A stretch of 64,000 bases of DNA from Rhodoblastus sp963727035 (lineage in GTDB: Bacteria > Pseudomonadota > Alphaproteobacteria > Rhizobiales > Beijerinckiaceae), in NCBI GenBank assembly GCA_963727035.1, contig CAVSEY010000004.1, forward strand, positions 1 through 64,000, given 5' to 3'. Of this stretch, positions 37,671 to 47,088 are shown piece by piece. Both the position numbers and the translations under genes were made by a program. Position 1 is the stretch's first letter. Each line of letters opens with the position of its first letter. The notes under the pieces are model-generated. The model did not search any database, was not told where the DNA came from, and was given only the letters and a program-made list of their open reading frames with translations.

Positions 37671-38216
37671 TCAACTTTGATTGTTGTTCCGCCGCGCCAG
37701 TTGGCGCAGGCGCGCGACGAGAGTCTCGATCGCGGAAGGCTCCCCGTTCAGGCTGTCGGCGCGCCAGGACAGGAACAGGTAAAGCCCGAACAGCAAAGCG
37801 TCGACGAATTTCAGCGCGCCGCCGAGCAGGAAGAAGGACGGCTTGGACCACGCCACGAAAATCTGCGCGACCAGGGTCAGGAGCCAGACCACCCCGCCCC
37901 AGGGCGCCAGTAGCCACAAGCCCACCGCCGCCACCGGATTGAGCACGGCGAAAAAAACGATCGCCGTCATCGTCGCGGGCGTCAGGTCGGTAAAGGAGCC
38001 TTGCGCCGGCGCGATGATGCGCAGCCATTGCTCCAGCGCCTGAACGATCCACAACAAGGCCACGACGCGGACGAAGACGGTCAAGGCGAACAGCCGGCGC
38101 GCCTCCTCGGCCTCGGGGCCCGGCCGCGCGCCAACCCTGATGACGCCAGAATCTTCCGCATCTAACTCCGCGCGTAACCCCGCGCGCGCGGGGGATGAGG
38201 GGGATGACCTGTTCAT
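37671..38216 (-). CDS. DUF6163 family membrane protein
   Basis: 181 residues with four predicted membrane helices (around FALTVFVRVVALLWIVQAL, TAIVFFAVLNPVAAVGLWLL, GVVWLLTLVAQIFVAW and ALKFVDALLFGLYLFLSW). It matches the DUF6163 family, which is conserved beside ldtR and hemB in Rhizobiales and has no known function. The start at 38216 begins MNRSSPSSPARAG. An AT-rich gap of about 175 bases separates it from ldtR on the same strand and probably holds the ldtR promoter. It is divergent from hemB. Confidence 0.85.
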   Translation of the reverse strand: MNRSSPSSPARAGLRAELDAEDSGVIRVGARPGPEAEEARRLFALTVFVRVVALLWIVQALEQWLRIIAPAQGSFTDLTPATMTAIVFFAVLNPVAAVGLWLLAPWGGVVWLLTLVAQIFVAWSKPSFFLLGGALKFVDALLFGLYLFLSWRADSLNGEPSAIETLVARLRQLARRNNNQS

Positions 38217-38330
38217 CGTCTTTTCCTGCTCCCGAACCCTTCCGCGATATAGCATTTGACCATGCGCGGCAAAATTTTTCGCCGCCGCCGCGCGATATGC
38301 TATGGGAGGCGACCTTCGCGGAACGAGATC

Positions 38331-39353
38331 ATGACCGACGCCAAAAGCCCCGCCCTCAGCCTTTCCCTCGCCCTTTCCCACCGCCCCCGCCGCAACCGCA
38401 AGGCCGAGTGGGCGCGACGGCTGGTGCGCGAGAACGTCCTGACCGCCGACGACCTGATCTGGCCGATCTTTCTCGTCGAGGGCGAGAATGTCCGCACCGA
38501 GGTCAGCTCCATGCCGGAGGTCGAGCGCCTTTCGGTCGACCTGGCGGTCGCCGCCGCGCGCCGCGCGGCCGAGCTGTCCATTCCGGCGATCGCGCTCTTT
38601 CCCTATACCGATCCCGACCTGCGCGACCTCCACGGCTCGGAGGCGCTCAATCCCGAAAATCTCGTCTGCCGCGCCTGCCGCGCGATCAAGAAGGAAGTTC
38701 CCCACCTCGGCCTGGTCACCGATGTCGCGCTCGACCCCTACACCAGCCACGGCCACGACGGCGTGATGGAGGGGGAGACCATTCTCAACGACGAATCCGT
38801 CGCCGTTCTGGTCGAACAATCGCTCAACCAGGCCCGCGCCGGCGCCGACGTGATCGCGCCCTCGGACATGATGGACGGACGGGTCGGCGCGATCCGCGCC
38901 GCGCTCGACGGCGAGGGTTTCCTCGATGTCCAGATCATGGCCTATGCCGCCAAATACGCCTCGGCCTTTTACGGCCCGTTCCGCGACGCCATCGGCGCCA
39001 AGGGCCTTCTGAAAGGCGACAAGCGCACCTATCAGATGGATCCGGCCAATTCCGACGAGGCCCTGCGCGAGGTCGCGCTCGATCTCGAACAGGGCGCCGA
39101 CATGGTGATGGTCAAGCCCGGCCTGCCCTATCTCGACATTATCCATCGGGTCAAGCTACGGTTTGCCGCGCCAACCTTCGCCTATCAAGTTTCCGGAGAA
39201 TATGCCATGATCATGGCGGCGGCGCGGAACGGGTGGCTCGACGGCGACAAGGCCATGCTGGAAAGCCTTCTCGCCTTCAAACGGGCGGGAGCGGACGGCA
39301 TCCTCACCTATTTCGCGCCGAAAGTGGCGGAATTGCTCAAAAAGAGCGCGTGA
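38331..39353 (+). CDS. hemB: Delta-aminolevulinic acid dehydratase (porphobilinogen synthase)
   Basis: 340 residues. Joins two 5-aminolevulinate molecules to porphobilinogen for heme and, if present, bacteriochlorophyll. The two active-site lysine regions are AAKYASAFYGPFRDA and MVKPGLPYLDII. The metal-site segment reads DVALDPYTSHGHDG, with Asp in place of the Cys residues of zinc enzymes, so this is the magnesium/potassium-type enzyme common in Alphaproteobacteria. The start at 38331 (MTDAKSPALSL) is chosen over an upstream Arg-rich extension. The following GNAT gene begins within or soon after its stop. Confidence 0.95.
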   Translation: MTDAKSPALSLSLALSHRPRRNRKAEWARRLVRENVLTADDLIWPIFLVEGENVRTEVSSMPEVERLSVDLAVAAARRAAELSIPAIALFPYTDPDLRDLHGSEALNPENLVCRACRAIKKEVPHLGLVTDVALDPYTSHGHDGVMEGETILNDESVAVLVEQSLNQARAGADVIAPSDMMDGRVGAIRAALDGEGFLDVQIMAYAAKYASAFYGPFRDAIGAKGLLKGDKRTYQMDPANSDEALREVALDLEQGADMVMVKPGLPYLDIIHRVKLRFAAPTFAYQVSGEYAMIMAAARNGWLDGDKAMLESLLAFKRAGADGILTYFAPKVAELLKKSA

Positions 39354-39442
39354 CGGCGTGGATTGAACGCCAAACCGGAATCGACGCGCCAAGCCCTTTC
39401 GCCGGAATGCGGGGAAACGTCCTCTGGCGCGGAGACAAGGAC

Positions 39443-40006
39443 ATGGGCGGTAGGCGTAGCGCGAGTTCGGCTCGAATAGAGCATCTTCAACAAAAATTGT
39501 TCCCGGAAGAGGGATTGAGGACGCGCCGGCTGTTCCTGCGGCCGCTTCAGACCGCCGACGCCTTTCAACTTGTCGTGCTCACCAACGATCCCCTGGTGGC
39601 GGCCGGAGTCTCGTTCCTGCGCCAGCCCTTCACTTTGGCCGACGCCCAGGCTCTGATCGCCATGCCCCGGGAGCAGAAAGGCTGTTTCGCCGCAGTGCGC
39701 GCCGGCAGGGATGGGCCGATGATCGGCTGCGCCGGCGCCCTGTCGCGTAACGCGATCGATATCGAGATCGGTTTCTGGCTCGGCGCTCCTTATCACGGCA
39801 GGCGTTACGGCGCCGAAATGGCGGAAGCCATGCTCGACCGGCTGCGCGAGGTCTTCCCCGAACGGCGCGTCGTCGCCGAATGCCCGCGCGAGAATTCGGC
39901 CTCGTGGCGGCTGCTGAAGAAACTCGGCTTCGCGCCGAGCGAGGCCCCCGCGACGCGCAAGGGCGCGCAACTGCTTGCGCTCGAGGCGCCCGTGGCCGTC
40001 GAATGA
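39443..40006 (+). CDS. GNAT family N-acetyltransferase
   Basis: About 187 residues of the RimJ/RimL-like GNAT type. LRTRRLFLRPLQTADAFQLV opens the fold; IEIGFWLGAPYHGRRYGAEM holds the acetyl-CoA loop and ENSASWRLLKKLGF closes it. It probably acetylates an amine on a protein terminus or small molecule; the target is unknown. The start is uncertain: a GTG at 39350 overlaps the hemB stop, ATG 39407 is possible, and ATG 39443 has a GGAG eight bases upstream and lies nearest the conserved domain. The location between hemB and the RDD gene is conserved in Rhizobiales. Confidence 0.8.
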   Translation: MGGRRSASSARIEHLQQKLFPEEGLRTRRLFLRPLQTADAFQLVVLTNDPLVAAGVSFLRQPFTLADAQALIAMPREQKGCFAAVRAGRDGPMIGCAGALSRNAIDIEIGFWLGAPYHGRRYGAEMAEAMLDRLREVFPERRVVAECPRENSASWRLLKKLGFAPSEAPATRKGAQLLALEAPVAVE

Positions 40007-40089
40007 ACGACTTCCGGCGCCGCGCCTCTTGCGCGGCGCGGCCCGCGCCGCCAAATTAGGGTCTCGCAGCAATTGTGGAGCGCGCGACC

Positions 40090-40557
40090 ATGACCGACGC
40101 CAACAGCTGGAACGCAAGCCGTCCGGCCGTCTATCCCCTGGCCCCCCTGCCCGCCAGCGCGCTCGAAGGCGTGCGGCGGCGCCGCGTTTTCGCGATCCTG
40201 CTCGACCTGATCCTGGTTTCGCTGCTCTCCTTCGCCATATGGTTCGTGCTCGGCCTGCTGACCTTGGGGATCGCCTGGCTGCTGCTGCCGTCGTTCTTTC
40301 CCCTCGTCGCCTTTTTCTACAACGGCCTGACCGTCTCCGGCGCGAACATGGCGACGCCGGGCATGAAGGCGATGGACCTTGAGATGCGCCTGACCGACGG
40401 TTCGCGCGTCCCCTTCATCAACGCGTCTGTGCACGCCGTTCTGTTCTACTTGAGCCTGTATCTTTTCGCGCCTATCCTGCTGTTTTCCCTGTTCGCTTCC
40501 GACAAACGGTGTCTGCACGACATTCTGGCGGGGATCATTGTGCTGCGACGTGCGTGA
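40090..40557 (+). CDS. RDD family membrane protein
   Basis: 155 residues with an RDD domain: VRRRRVFAILLDLILVSLLS carries the Arg and Asp residues in the first helix. Further helices lie around LGLLTLGIAWLLLPSFFPLV and HAVLFYLSLYLFAPILL. The signature NMATPGMKAMDLEM precedes the last helices, and DKRCLHDILAGIIVL ends it. Function of most RDD proteins is unknown, with some linked to Na+/H+ exchange. The order hemB-GNAT-RDD-bpt is a known Rhizobiales synteny block. Confidence 0.88.
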   Translation: MTDANSWNASRPAVYPLAPLPASALEGVRRRRVFAILLDLILVSLLSFAIWFVLGLLTLGIAWLLLPSFFPLVAFFYNGLTVSGANMATPGMKAMDLEMRLTDGSRVPFINASVHAVLFYLSLYLFAPILLFSLFASDKRCLHDILAGIIVLRRA

Positions 40558-40610
40558 CCTTCCGGGAATTGTCCGGCAATGTCGCGGAAGCCGTATGAGA
40601 GGGAGAGGCC

Positions 40611-41339
40611 TTGACCAGCGAACCGCGCGACCCTCCGCAGTTCTATCTGACCTCGCCCGCGCCCTGCCCCTATCTCCCCGGCAAGGAAGAACGCAAGGTC
40701 TTCACCCATCTGGTCGGCCGGCGCGCCGTCAGTCTCAATGACGCTTTGACTCATTCCGGCTTTCGCCGCTCGCAGACCATCGCCTATCGCCCCGCCTGCG
40801 ATCATTGCAAGGCCTGCGTTTCGGTCCGCATCCTGTGCGACGAGTTCACCCCCAGCCGCACCCAGAGGCGCATCCTCGCCCGCAACGCCGACATTGCCGC
40901 GACCATCAGCGACGCGCACGCCGACGCCGAACAATTCGCTCTGTTTCGCGCCTATCTCGACTCCCGCCACAGCGACGGCGGCATGGCCGACATGGCGATG
41001 CTCGACTATTCCATGATGATCGAGGACAGCCATGTGGACACGAGATTGGTGTCCTACCGGCTGCCCTCCGCCATCGGCTGGGGCCCGCTGGCCGCGACCT
41101 GCCTCACCGACGTGCTCGAGGACGGCCTGTCGATGGTCTATTCCTTCTTCGACCCGAGCGAACCGCAGCGCTCGCTCGGCGCCTACATGATCCTCGAACA
41201 TGTCGCCCGCGCCCGCGCCCTCGGCCTCCCCCACCTCTATCTCGGCTATTGGGTCGAGGGCTCGAAAAAGATGGGCTACAAGGCGCAATATCTGCCCCAG
41301 GAGCGCTTGGGCTCCGAGGGGTGGAAACGGGTGGAGTGA
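40611..41339 (+). CDS. bpt: Aspartate/glutamate leucyltransferase
   Basis: 242 residues. Transfers Leu from Leu-tRNA to proteins with N-terminal Asp or Glu, marking them for ClpS/ClpAP degradation (bacterial N-end rule). The N-terminal Cys block (YLPGKEERKVFTHLVG, AYRPACDHCKACVSVRI) and the C-terminal acyltransferase region (SMVYSFFDPSEPQRSLGAYM, YLGYWVEGSKKMGYKAQY) are intact. The start is a TTG at 40611, supported by a GGGAG nine bases upstream and by the family N-terminus. Length is normal. Confidence 0.92.
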   Translation: MTSEPRDPPQFYLTSPAPCPYLPGKEERKVFTHLVGRRAVSLNDALTHSGFRRSQTIAYRPACDHCKACVSVRILCDEFTPSRTQRRILARNADIAATISDAHADAEQFALFRAYLDSRHSDGGMADMAMLDYSMMIEDSHVDTRLVSYRLPSAIGWGPLAATCLTDVLEDGLSMVYSFFDPSEPQRSLGAYMILEHVARARALGLPHLYLGYWVEGSKKMGYKAQYLPQERLGSEGWKRVE

Positions 41340-41413
41340 GGCGGAATCGGCCCCACCGGGACGATCGGCGCGTCGCCGTGACTTCTTCCCGCAAGGGTCA
41401 GCGCGACGCTTTG

Positions 41414-41466
41414 CCAAATCCCCTTTCTCGGCCCCATTTTTGGCGGCCGCGCGCGTCGCGGGCAAA
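41414..41466. repeat. Dispersed 52-base repeat, copy A
   Basis: CCAAATCCCCTTT, then CGGCCCCATTTTTGGC, GGC, GCGCG and GCGGGCAAA. The same order with few differences occurs at 51180-51231. It lies between bpt and opgD/G where the two genes converge. Nothing else is seen in 41340-41588. Confidence 0.6.
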
Positions 41467-41588
41467 ACTCGTCTTCACCCCTGACTGGATCAGCGGCTCG
41501 GCATGGCGTCGGATGTCAACGGCGGCGGAAAAAAATGGAGCGATCGCTGAATTTGGGGCCGCCGGCGCGCCAGCTCGTCCTGGAATCC

Positions 41589-43235
41589 TCAGGGAACTGA
41601 GTCAAGCGATCCAATCACGGGACGCCCTGGAGTCGTGACGCCTGCGGGGATCACATATTGGCCGGGATGCAGTTGATAGAGCCAAGTCTCCGTCAGGGTT
41701 CGTTCGCCGTAACGCAGGAACAGGCGAATGTCGATGGGATCGTCGCCGTCGCTGCGGACACTGAAAATGACGCGCCATTGCCGCAGCGATCCGTCGGCGC
41801 GCGGCCATATCCCGTATTCTGTTGCTTCCGGCCCTTTTGGCGCAATTCCGCGCGACAGGGAAAGCACGATTTCGGCCTTTGACGGGTCGAGCCCCTCAAG
41901 CGCTTCGCCTTCGAATTCCACGGCGATCGAGCGCAACATCGCCGGCTCTCCCGGCTTTCTGTCCTTTACGGGAATGTAGGAGCCTTTATTGAGCCGGGTC
42001 GCAACACAAGTGGCCAGATTTCTTGGCCGCCGCTCATTGACGCTCCAGAAAATATCGTACGAGAATCGCAGCTCATCGCCTGGCTCAGGCGTTCGTTCCG
42101 GCGACCACATGCAGACGATATTGTCCAAATATTCATCGGGCGTCGGAATTTCGATCAATTGAATGCTGCCGCGTCCCCAATTGCCGGTCGGTTCAATCCA
42201 GACATTGGGCCGCTTCTGGAAGCCGACTTTGTCGTCATAGGCGTCGAACCGACGCTCCCGCTGAATCAGGCCGAATCCTTTCGGATTCTCGTCGACAAAG
42301 GCGTTGCTCATCAGTCGCGGCGGGTTGTTGAGCGGGCGCCAGATCATTTCGCCGGCGCCGTTATGGATCGCCAGCCCGTCGGAATCGTGGACTTCAGGGC
42401 GCATGTCCTGCCCTTCCCATCGATTTGTCTTCGAATACCAATACATTGACGTCGGCGCCGCGATGCCAAACCGATCGACTTTGCGCCGCGGGAACAGGGC
42501 GCAATCGACGTGCATCTCGACGTTGGGACGGCGCGAAATCGTGAAAATATAGGCCCCGGTGAGCGACGGTCCGTCGAGTAAAGCCATGATGCGGCCGGTC
42601 TCATTTTCGAACGGCTCAATCCAGAAACACGAAAAATCAGGAAACTCTTCGGTGTTCTTGTTGCTGGACGGCGCGGTGTCGATCGCGACGGCGCGCGCCG
42701 AGGCTCCGTATTGAGCGCCGTCTCCGGCGCAACGGAAATAGGAGGCGCCGAGGAAAGCGCACCAATCGTTAACGTCCGCCTTTTTCTTGCCAAGGATGCG
42801 AAATCCCGCGAAACCCGCGTCATCCGGCATGCGCGCCGCTGGATTGTTGCGCTCGTATGTAAAAATATCCTTGGAATAGAGTACTTCTCGCGCGTTGCCG
42901 TCTTCCCAGGCGAAAAGTCGGACCGGCTTTCGGAACAGCCGCCCCAGATGGAAGAATGTGATCGGCGAGTCCGTTGCGGCGAACAGGCCTTTCGAACGGA
43001 CGTTGTGGATATGGCCATGCTGATCGTAGTCGATTTCGTCGAGCACGGACGATGTCCATTGCGGCAGCATCCGCGGGGCATAAGCTTTGGCGGCCATTTT
43101 CCTGGCCTTGGCGACAAGGTCGTCGAAAGTGAACGGAGTTGACGCGCCGAAGGCAACCCCGCCCGCTCCGGCGAGCGTCGGATTGGCGGCGACCGCCAGC
43201 AACATGCCTAAAAATGTTCGCCGCGCTAAGTCCAT
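41589..43235 (-). CDS. Periplasmic glucan biosynthesis protein (OpgD/OpgG family)
   Basis: 548 residues. The N-terminus MDLARRTFLGMLLAVAANP has a twin-arginine-like RRTFLG, as in Tat-exported OpgD. The mature protein follows the MdoG family order: FDDLVAKARKMAAKAY, SPITFFHLGRLFRKPVRLF, FRILGKKKADVNDW, DFSCFWIEPFE, NPPRLMSNAFVDENPKGFGL, YDDKVGFQKRPNVWIEP and DNIVCMWSPERTP. These proteins shape the backbone of osmoregulated periplasmic glucans. The start at 43235 is chosen because the Tat signal begins there. No glucosyltransferase opgH is adjacent. Between OpgD and OpgG the Tat-type signal favours OpgD, but this is not certain. Confidence 0.88.
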   Translation of the reverse strand: MDLARRTFLGMLLAVAANPTLAGAGGVAFGASTPFTFDDLVAKARKMAAKAYAPRMLPQWTSSVLDEIDYDQHGHIHNVRSKGLFAATDSPITFFHLGRLFRKPVRLFAWEDGNAREVLYSKDIFTYERNNPAARMPDDAGFAGFRILGKKKADVNDWCAFLGASYFRCAGDGAQYGASARAVAIDTAPSSNKNTEEFPDFSCFWIEPFENETGRIMALLDGPSLTGAYIFTISRRPNVEMHVDCALFPRRKVDRFGIAAPTSMYWYSKTNRWEGQDMRPEVHDSDGLAIHNGAGEMIWRPLNNPPRLMSNAFVDENPKGFGLIQRERRFDAYDDKVGFQKRPNVWIEPTGNWGRGSIQLIEIPTPDEYLDNIVCMWSPERTPEPGDELRFSYDIFWSVNERRPRNLATCVATRLNKGSYIPVKDRKPGEPAMLRSIAVEFEGEALEGLDPSKAEIVLSLSRGIAPKGPEATEYGIWPRADGSLRQWRVIFSVRSDGDDPIDIRLFLRYGERTLTETWLYQLHPGQYVIPAGVTTPGRPVIGSLDSVP

Positions 43236-43414
43236 GAGGCATCCCCCGATGTTCGACAATGACTCAGGAACGTTCCTTGGATGAAAGGGAACGAACAAAG
43301 AATATGCGAACTCGATAGCCGCATATCGGGGTCAGAAACAGGTTCGGAATTTACTCATCACCTTGCGGTCTCCTGGTTTTCCGGGAGCGCGTCTTGTCGA
43401 TGCCGCTTGTAAAA

Positions 43415-43470
43415 CCATCGGCCCTTGTTTCCGACTCGTCGGAAAATAAGGGCGCCCGCCGGCGTCAGAT
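43415..43470 (+). repeat. Dispersed palindromic repeat, copy 4
   Basis: CCATCGGCCCTTGTTTCCGA, then a mirror half CGTCGGAAAATAAGGGC, then CCGCCGGCGTCAG. It matches the first half of the copy at 36771-36856 almost base for base. It lies upstream of a transposase scrap in the long gap before 44121. Confidence 0.65.
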
Positions 43471-43493
43471 CGAGTTCAATTCTTTTTTTGACG

Positions 43494-43614
43494 GATTTAA
43501 AGGTCCAGATTGTTCAGCGGGTCGAGGCTGGAGACCAATTTTCGGCTGTTGCCAAGGAGTTGGGCGTTGTTCGCAAATCGATTGATGAAGGGCGGGCGGC
43601 GTATCGCGCGCCGG
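43494..43614 (+). pseudogene. Transposase helix-turn-helix fragment
   Basis: An isolated piece, LKVQIVQRVEAGDQFSAVAK followed by ELGVVRKSIDEGRAAYRA, resembles the N-terminal helix-turn-helix of IS3/IS66-associated transposase proteins. No start, no catalytic domain and no flanking inverted repeats remain. It marks a decayed insertion between opgD/G and the REP-like repeat. The rest of 43615-43805 shows no gene. Confidence 0.45.
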
Positions 43615-43805
43615 CGGCCGCCATGGTTACGGTGATCGGCTGGACCGCGCCGCGAAGCGGCGTCGATGCGCCATGATGGTGGTCGATGAAACAAGTGTCA
43701 GATGGAGCGCCGTCAACCCCGACACCGTACGCGAATGTGTTGCCTGGCTTTGGCAGCGGGCCCCGGCGGCCCGATTAATCAAATCATAAACTCAATCCAA
43801 AAGCC

Positions 43806-43940
43806 GTCATTGCGAGGAGCCGCAGGCGACGAAGCAATCCACAAAACGTCGCCGCGTCAGGCGCTTCGCAGGAATGGATTGCTTCGCGGAGCCTGTCATC
43901 GGACCGGCCGAATGCCGAATCCGTTGGCTCGCAATGACGG
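43806..43940. repeat. REP-like 135-base palindromic repeat, copy A
   Basis: Outer arms CATTGCGAGGAGCCGCAGG and GGCTCGCAATGACGG, inner arms GACGAAGCAATCC and GGATTGCTTCGCGG, with CCTGTCATCGGACCGGCC between. It is nearly the same as 61674-61807. Repeats with CATTGCGAG...GCAATCC arms are common in Hyphomicrobiales genomes. Confidence 0.8.
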
Positions 43941-44120
43941 CGCCGATGAAGGCATCCGGAGGTTTCCAGCTTTTAATTTATTGAATAAACACGCGATTTT
44001 CGACGCGAGCTTCGCTCCGAAAGTCTCGAACCGTTGTTGTCCAAAGTCGTCGCGCCAGATTTACGACGCGCGCCTGATTCCACCCCCGCCAAAACGCCTG
44101 ACGAGGAAGAGTGTCGACCA

Positions 44121-44735
44121 TCACGCCTTGCTGTCAGCGCCGTCGCCTGGGCCGAAATAAAGAGGGTTGTCGCGGGAATGGACCGACGCCGCGTGGAGCC
44201 GGAGCAGATTGGCGCCGAGCGTGGTGGAATCGCAGGTGGCCCAGCCTTTTTCCCGGGCCGTTTCGAGCCATTTCAGCGCCACTCTCGCCTTGCGCCTGTG
44301 GTTGGCGACGGATTTGAGCAAGACGAGATAAGTCGGCGCAGCGCCCTCTTCCGTCTCTTTTTCCAGGCCGCGCCGGCCGCAGGCCAGGGCGAGGTCGGTC
44401 TGATCGACCACCCATTCGATAAGGTCGAGATCGCCTAGCGCGCGCGCCAACGCGAGGGCGCCCTGCCAATGTCGCGATCTTGGCGCGGCGGGATCGTCGC
44501 GATAGGGCGCGCAGCGGATGTAGCGATGGACGGCCTGCCACTTCCGCAAAGCCGAAAGCATCTGGACGGCCTCGTCGACCAGTTGCGCCTGCGTCCGCAT
44601 GTCATCTTCAATCGCCTCCCGCGCCGCGCCCAGCAGGACCGCAATATCTTCCGCGGTATAATCGCGGCGCGCCCGCGCCATGCGGCGCTCGACGCCAATT
44701 GATCCAAGGCTGTTCGCAACTGCGGATTGGGCCAT
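44121..44735 (-). CDS. Hypothetical protein, helical
   Basis: I do not recognise this gene. 204 residues, cytoplasmic, mostly helical, with segments such as YTAEDIAVLLGAAREAIEDD, LVDEAVQMLSALRKWQAVHR and YLVLLKSVANHRRKARVALK. The central part WQGALALARALGDLDLIEWV looks like short helical hairpin repeats. The start at 44735 is supported by GAGGGA five bases upstream; an ATG at 44759 is in frame. It lies downstream of the DUF1295 gene on the same strand. Codon use is normal for the window, so it is probably a real gene. Confidence 0.5.
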   Translation of the reverse strand: MAQSAVANSLGSIGVERRMARARRDYTAEDIAVLLGAAREAIEDDMRTQAQLVDEAVQMLSALRKWQAVHRYIRCAPYRDDPAAPRSRHWQGALALARALGDLDLIEWVVDQTDLALACGRRGLEKETEEGAAPTYLVLLKSVANHRRKARVALKWLETAREKGWATCDSTTLGANLLRLHAASVHSRDNPLYFGPGDGADSKA

Positions 44736-44886
44736 GATTTCCCTCTTCGACTCGGTCAAGGATTCCGACTTTCGCCAATCCTGCTACGCCGCAAGCGCGC
44801 TTTCGGATCAGCGCAGGCCAAGGCGGACCTTTTCGGATCGCGCCAGATCACCAGCGGGCCTTGGCGGCGGGCGGTCAGGCCGCGTT

Positions 44887-45646
44887 CTATTTCTGACGCG
44901 GCCGGCCGGGGAAGAAACGCGGGACTCGCGCCGCATAAGCGTCGAAAGCGGCGCCGCGCGAAGCGCGCAGATGCTTTTCGAGCGGCGGAACGCCGCTGAT
45001 GCGGTCGAGCAGCAGATAGATGAAGACGGGCGCCGCGAGGGCCGCCATGCCGCGCCAGCCGCCGAAGCCGATCAAGCGGCCACGCGCACCAGAACAGGAA
45101 TTCGCCGAAATAATTGGGATGGCGCGAATAGCGCCACAGGCCGGCCTCGCACAGCGCGCCGCGCGGCGCATTGTTGCGGAAGCGGCGCAATTGCTCGTCG
45201 GCGACAGCCTCGATGGCGAGGCCGCACAGCGCGACCAGCAGGCCGAGCGCGTCCAACAAATCGGGAAAGGGGCGCGGCGCGCGGGCGGCGAATCCGACCG
45301 CCGCGACCAGCGGCAACGCAGCCGCGGCCTGGATTTGCAGGAACAGGAACAGGCGGCGGGGAAAATCCGCGCCCCATTCGCGCGCCAGCGCCGCATAGCG
45401 CGGATCGTCGCCCGCGCCGGGCGTGCGCCGGGCGATATGAAAGGCGAGGCGCAAGGCCCAGAACGTGACGAGGGCGGCGGCGAAAAGGCTACGCCCGGCG
45501 TGCGGCCCGATGAAGGCGACCGCCGCGGCGCCGGTCGCCGCCGCCCAGATGGCGTCGATCCAGCCGCTCTGGCCGGTCCGCATTCTCGCGAGCCAGGCGA
45601 AGCTCATGGCCAGGACAAGTCCGGCTGCGCATAAAATGAAGGTCAT
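44887..45646 (-). pseudogene. DUF1295 membrane enzyme, single frameshift
   Basis: About 252 residues if one extra base near 45074 is removed. The N-terminal part (MTFILCAAGLVLAMSFAWLA) opens a run of membrane helices. The conserved DUF1295 end is LCEAGLWRYSRHPNYFGEFL, then (in the other frame) FWCAWPLIGFGGW, ISGVPPLEKHL and AAFDAYAARVPRFFPG. This family is related to steroid 5-alpha reductases and isoprenylcysteine methyltransferases, and is often found with cyclopropane-synthase and flavoprotein genes. Here it is divergent from exactly such a cluster at 45742, so it may belong to the same membrane-lipid response. Confidence 0.82.
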
Positions 45647-45678
45647 GCTTGGGTTACGTTTGGCGCGGTCAAACGGAT

Positions 45679-45708
45679 TGATCCGCGCCGCGCTCAAGCG
45701 CGTAGAAA
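45679..45708 (+). promoter_or_regulatory. Candidate RpoE (ECF11) promoter
   Basis: TGATCC-N18-TAGAAA, 33 bases before the flavoprotein start. In Rhodobacter the RpoE consensus has TGATCC at -35 and a TAAGA-like -10, with similar spacing. The ECF sigma and its anti-sigma lie at the far end of the same cluster, so control of this operon by them is likely. Confidence 0.55.
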
Positions 45709-45741
45709 GACTGCGCCGGCCCAGTCACCCGCGAGACCGAG

Positions 45742-47088
45742 ATGGATAGTTCAAAACCCCCTTCCGCAATCCGTCAAAGAATCGCGGTGATCGGCGCCGG
45801 CGTGTCCGGCCTGTCCTGCGCCTGGGCCCTGTCGCGCCATCACGACGTCGTTCTCTACGAGGCCGAGGGAAGGCTCGGCGGCCACGCCAATACCCGGACG
45901 ATCCATGCCGGAGGCCGCGACATCGCGGTGGATACCGGCTTCATCGTCTATAATGAGCCGACCTATCCCAATCTTTCCGCGCTTTTCGCCCATATCGGCG
46001 TCGAGACCGTTCCGACCGACATGTCCTTTGCGGTTTCGCTCGATCGCGGCGCCTATGAATATGCCGGAAAGGGTTTGCGCGGCCTGTTCGCCCAGCCGGC
46101 GAACATCCTCAAAGGCCGCTTCTGGTCGATGTTCGGCGATCTGCTGCGCTTCTATCGCGAGGCGCCGCGCGACCTCCCGCGACTGGGCGACATCAGCCTC
46201 GACGCCTATCTGGCGCGGGGCCGGTATGGCGAGGCATTCATCCGCGACCATCTCTATCCGTTGGCCGCCGCGGTCTGGTCCACGCCGGCGGCGGAGGTCG
46301 GCGCTTTTCCCGCCGCCTCCTTCATCCGATTCTGCCACAACCACGGCCTGCTGAAGCTAGTCGGGCGGCCGGTCTGGCGCACCGTTCGCGGCGGCTCGCG
46401 CCATTATGTCCAGAAGCTCGCCGCGGCAATCGGCGAAATCCGCCTCGGCGCGCCGGTCATGCGCGTCGCGCGCCGGCCCGACGGGGTGGAAGTGCGCGAC
46501 GCGCGCGGCGGGTTTGAGCGTTTCGACGCCGCCGTCATCGCCGCCCATGCCGATACGGCGCTGGCCTTGCTGGAGGCGCCCAGCCCGGCGGAGCGCGAAA
46601 TCCTGGGCGCCTTCCGCTATTCCGGCAATATCGCCTTCCTTCATTCCGACTCAAGCCTGATGCCGCGCCGCAAGGCCGCCTGGGCGAGCTGGAACTATCT
46701 GGCGGAGAGCGGCGGCCAGCGCGGTCTCGCCGTGACCTACTGGATGAACCGCCTTCAGCCCCTGGGCGAGCAGCCGCAGCTTTTCGTGACGCTCAATCCG
46801 CCGGCGCCGCCGCGCGAGGACGCCATTTTTGCGCGCGACGCCTATCGCCATCCGCAATTCGACCTCGCCGCCTTGCGCGCGCAACGCAGGCTGTGGTCGT
46901 TGCAGGGCGTGGATCGCATCTGGTTCTGCGGCGCCTATTTCGGCGCGGGCTTCCATGAGGACGGCTTGCAGGCGGGTCTTGCGGTCGCCGAGCAGCTCGG
47001 CGGCTGCCGGCGCCCCTGGGTCGCGCCCGACGAGAACGGCCGGATCGTTCTCGGGCCGGCGCCGCGCGTCCGGGAGCCGGTCGCATGA
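45742..47088 (+). CDS. FAD-dependent amine-oxidase-like flavoprotein
   Basis: 448 residues. A Rossmann FAD motif lies at the N-terminus (VIGAGVSGLSCAWALSRHHD, then YEAEGRLGGHANT), with VDTGFIVYNEPTYPNLSALF, HLYPLAAAVWSTPAAEV and a C-terminal FAD segment FCGAYFGAGFHEDGLQAGLA. This subgroup is always found beside DUF1365 and cyclopropane-synthase-like genes. It is thought to oxidise or desaturate modified membrane fatty acids; in Rhodobacter related genes belong to the singlet-oxygen regulon and to furan-fatty-acid formation. The stop overlaps the DUF1365 start (ATGA). The exact reaction is inference. Confidence 0.85.
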   Translation: MDSSKPPSAIRQRIAVIGAGVSGLSCAWALSRHHDVVLYEAEGRLGGHANTRTIHAGGRDIAVDTGFIVYNEPTYPNLSALFAHIGVETVPTDMSFAVSLDRGAYEYAGKGLRGLFAQPANILKGRFWSMFGDLLRFYREAPRDLPRLGDISLDAYLARGRYGEAFIRDHLYPLAAAVWSTPAAEVGAFPAASFIRFCHNHGLLKLVGRPVWRTVRGGSRHYVQKLAAAIGEIRLGAPVMRVARRPDGVEVRDARGGFERFDAAVIAAHADTALALLEAPSPAEREILGAFRYSGNIAFLHSDSSLMPRRKAAWASWNYLAESGGQRGLAVTYWMNRLQPLGEQPQLFVTLNPPAPPREDAIFARDAYRHPQFDLAALRAQRRLWSLQGVDRIWFCGAYFGAGFHEDGLQAGLAVAEQLGGCRRPWVAPDENGRIVLGPAPRVREPVA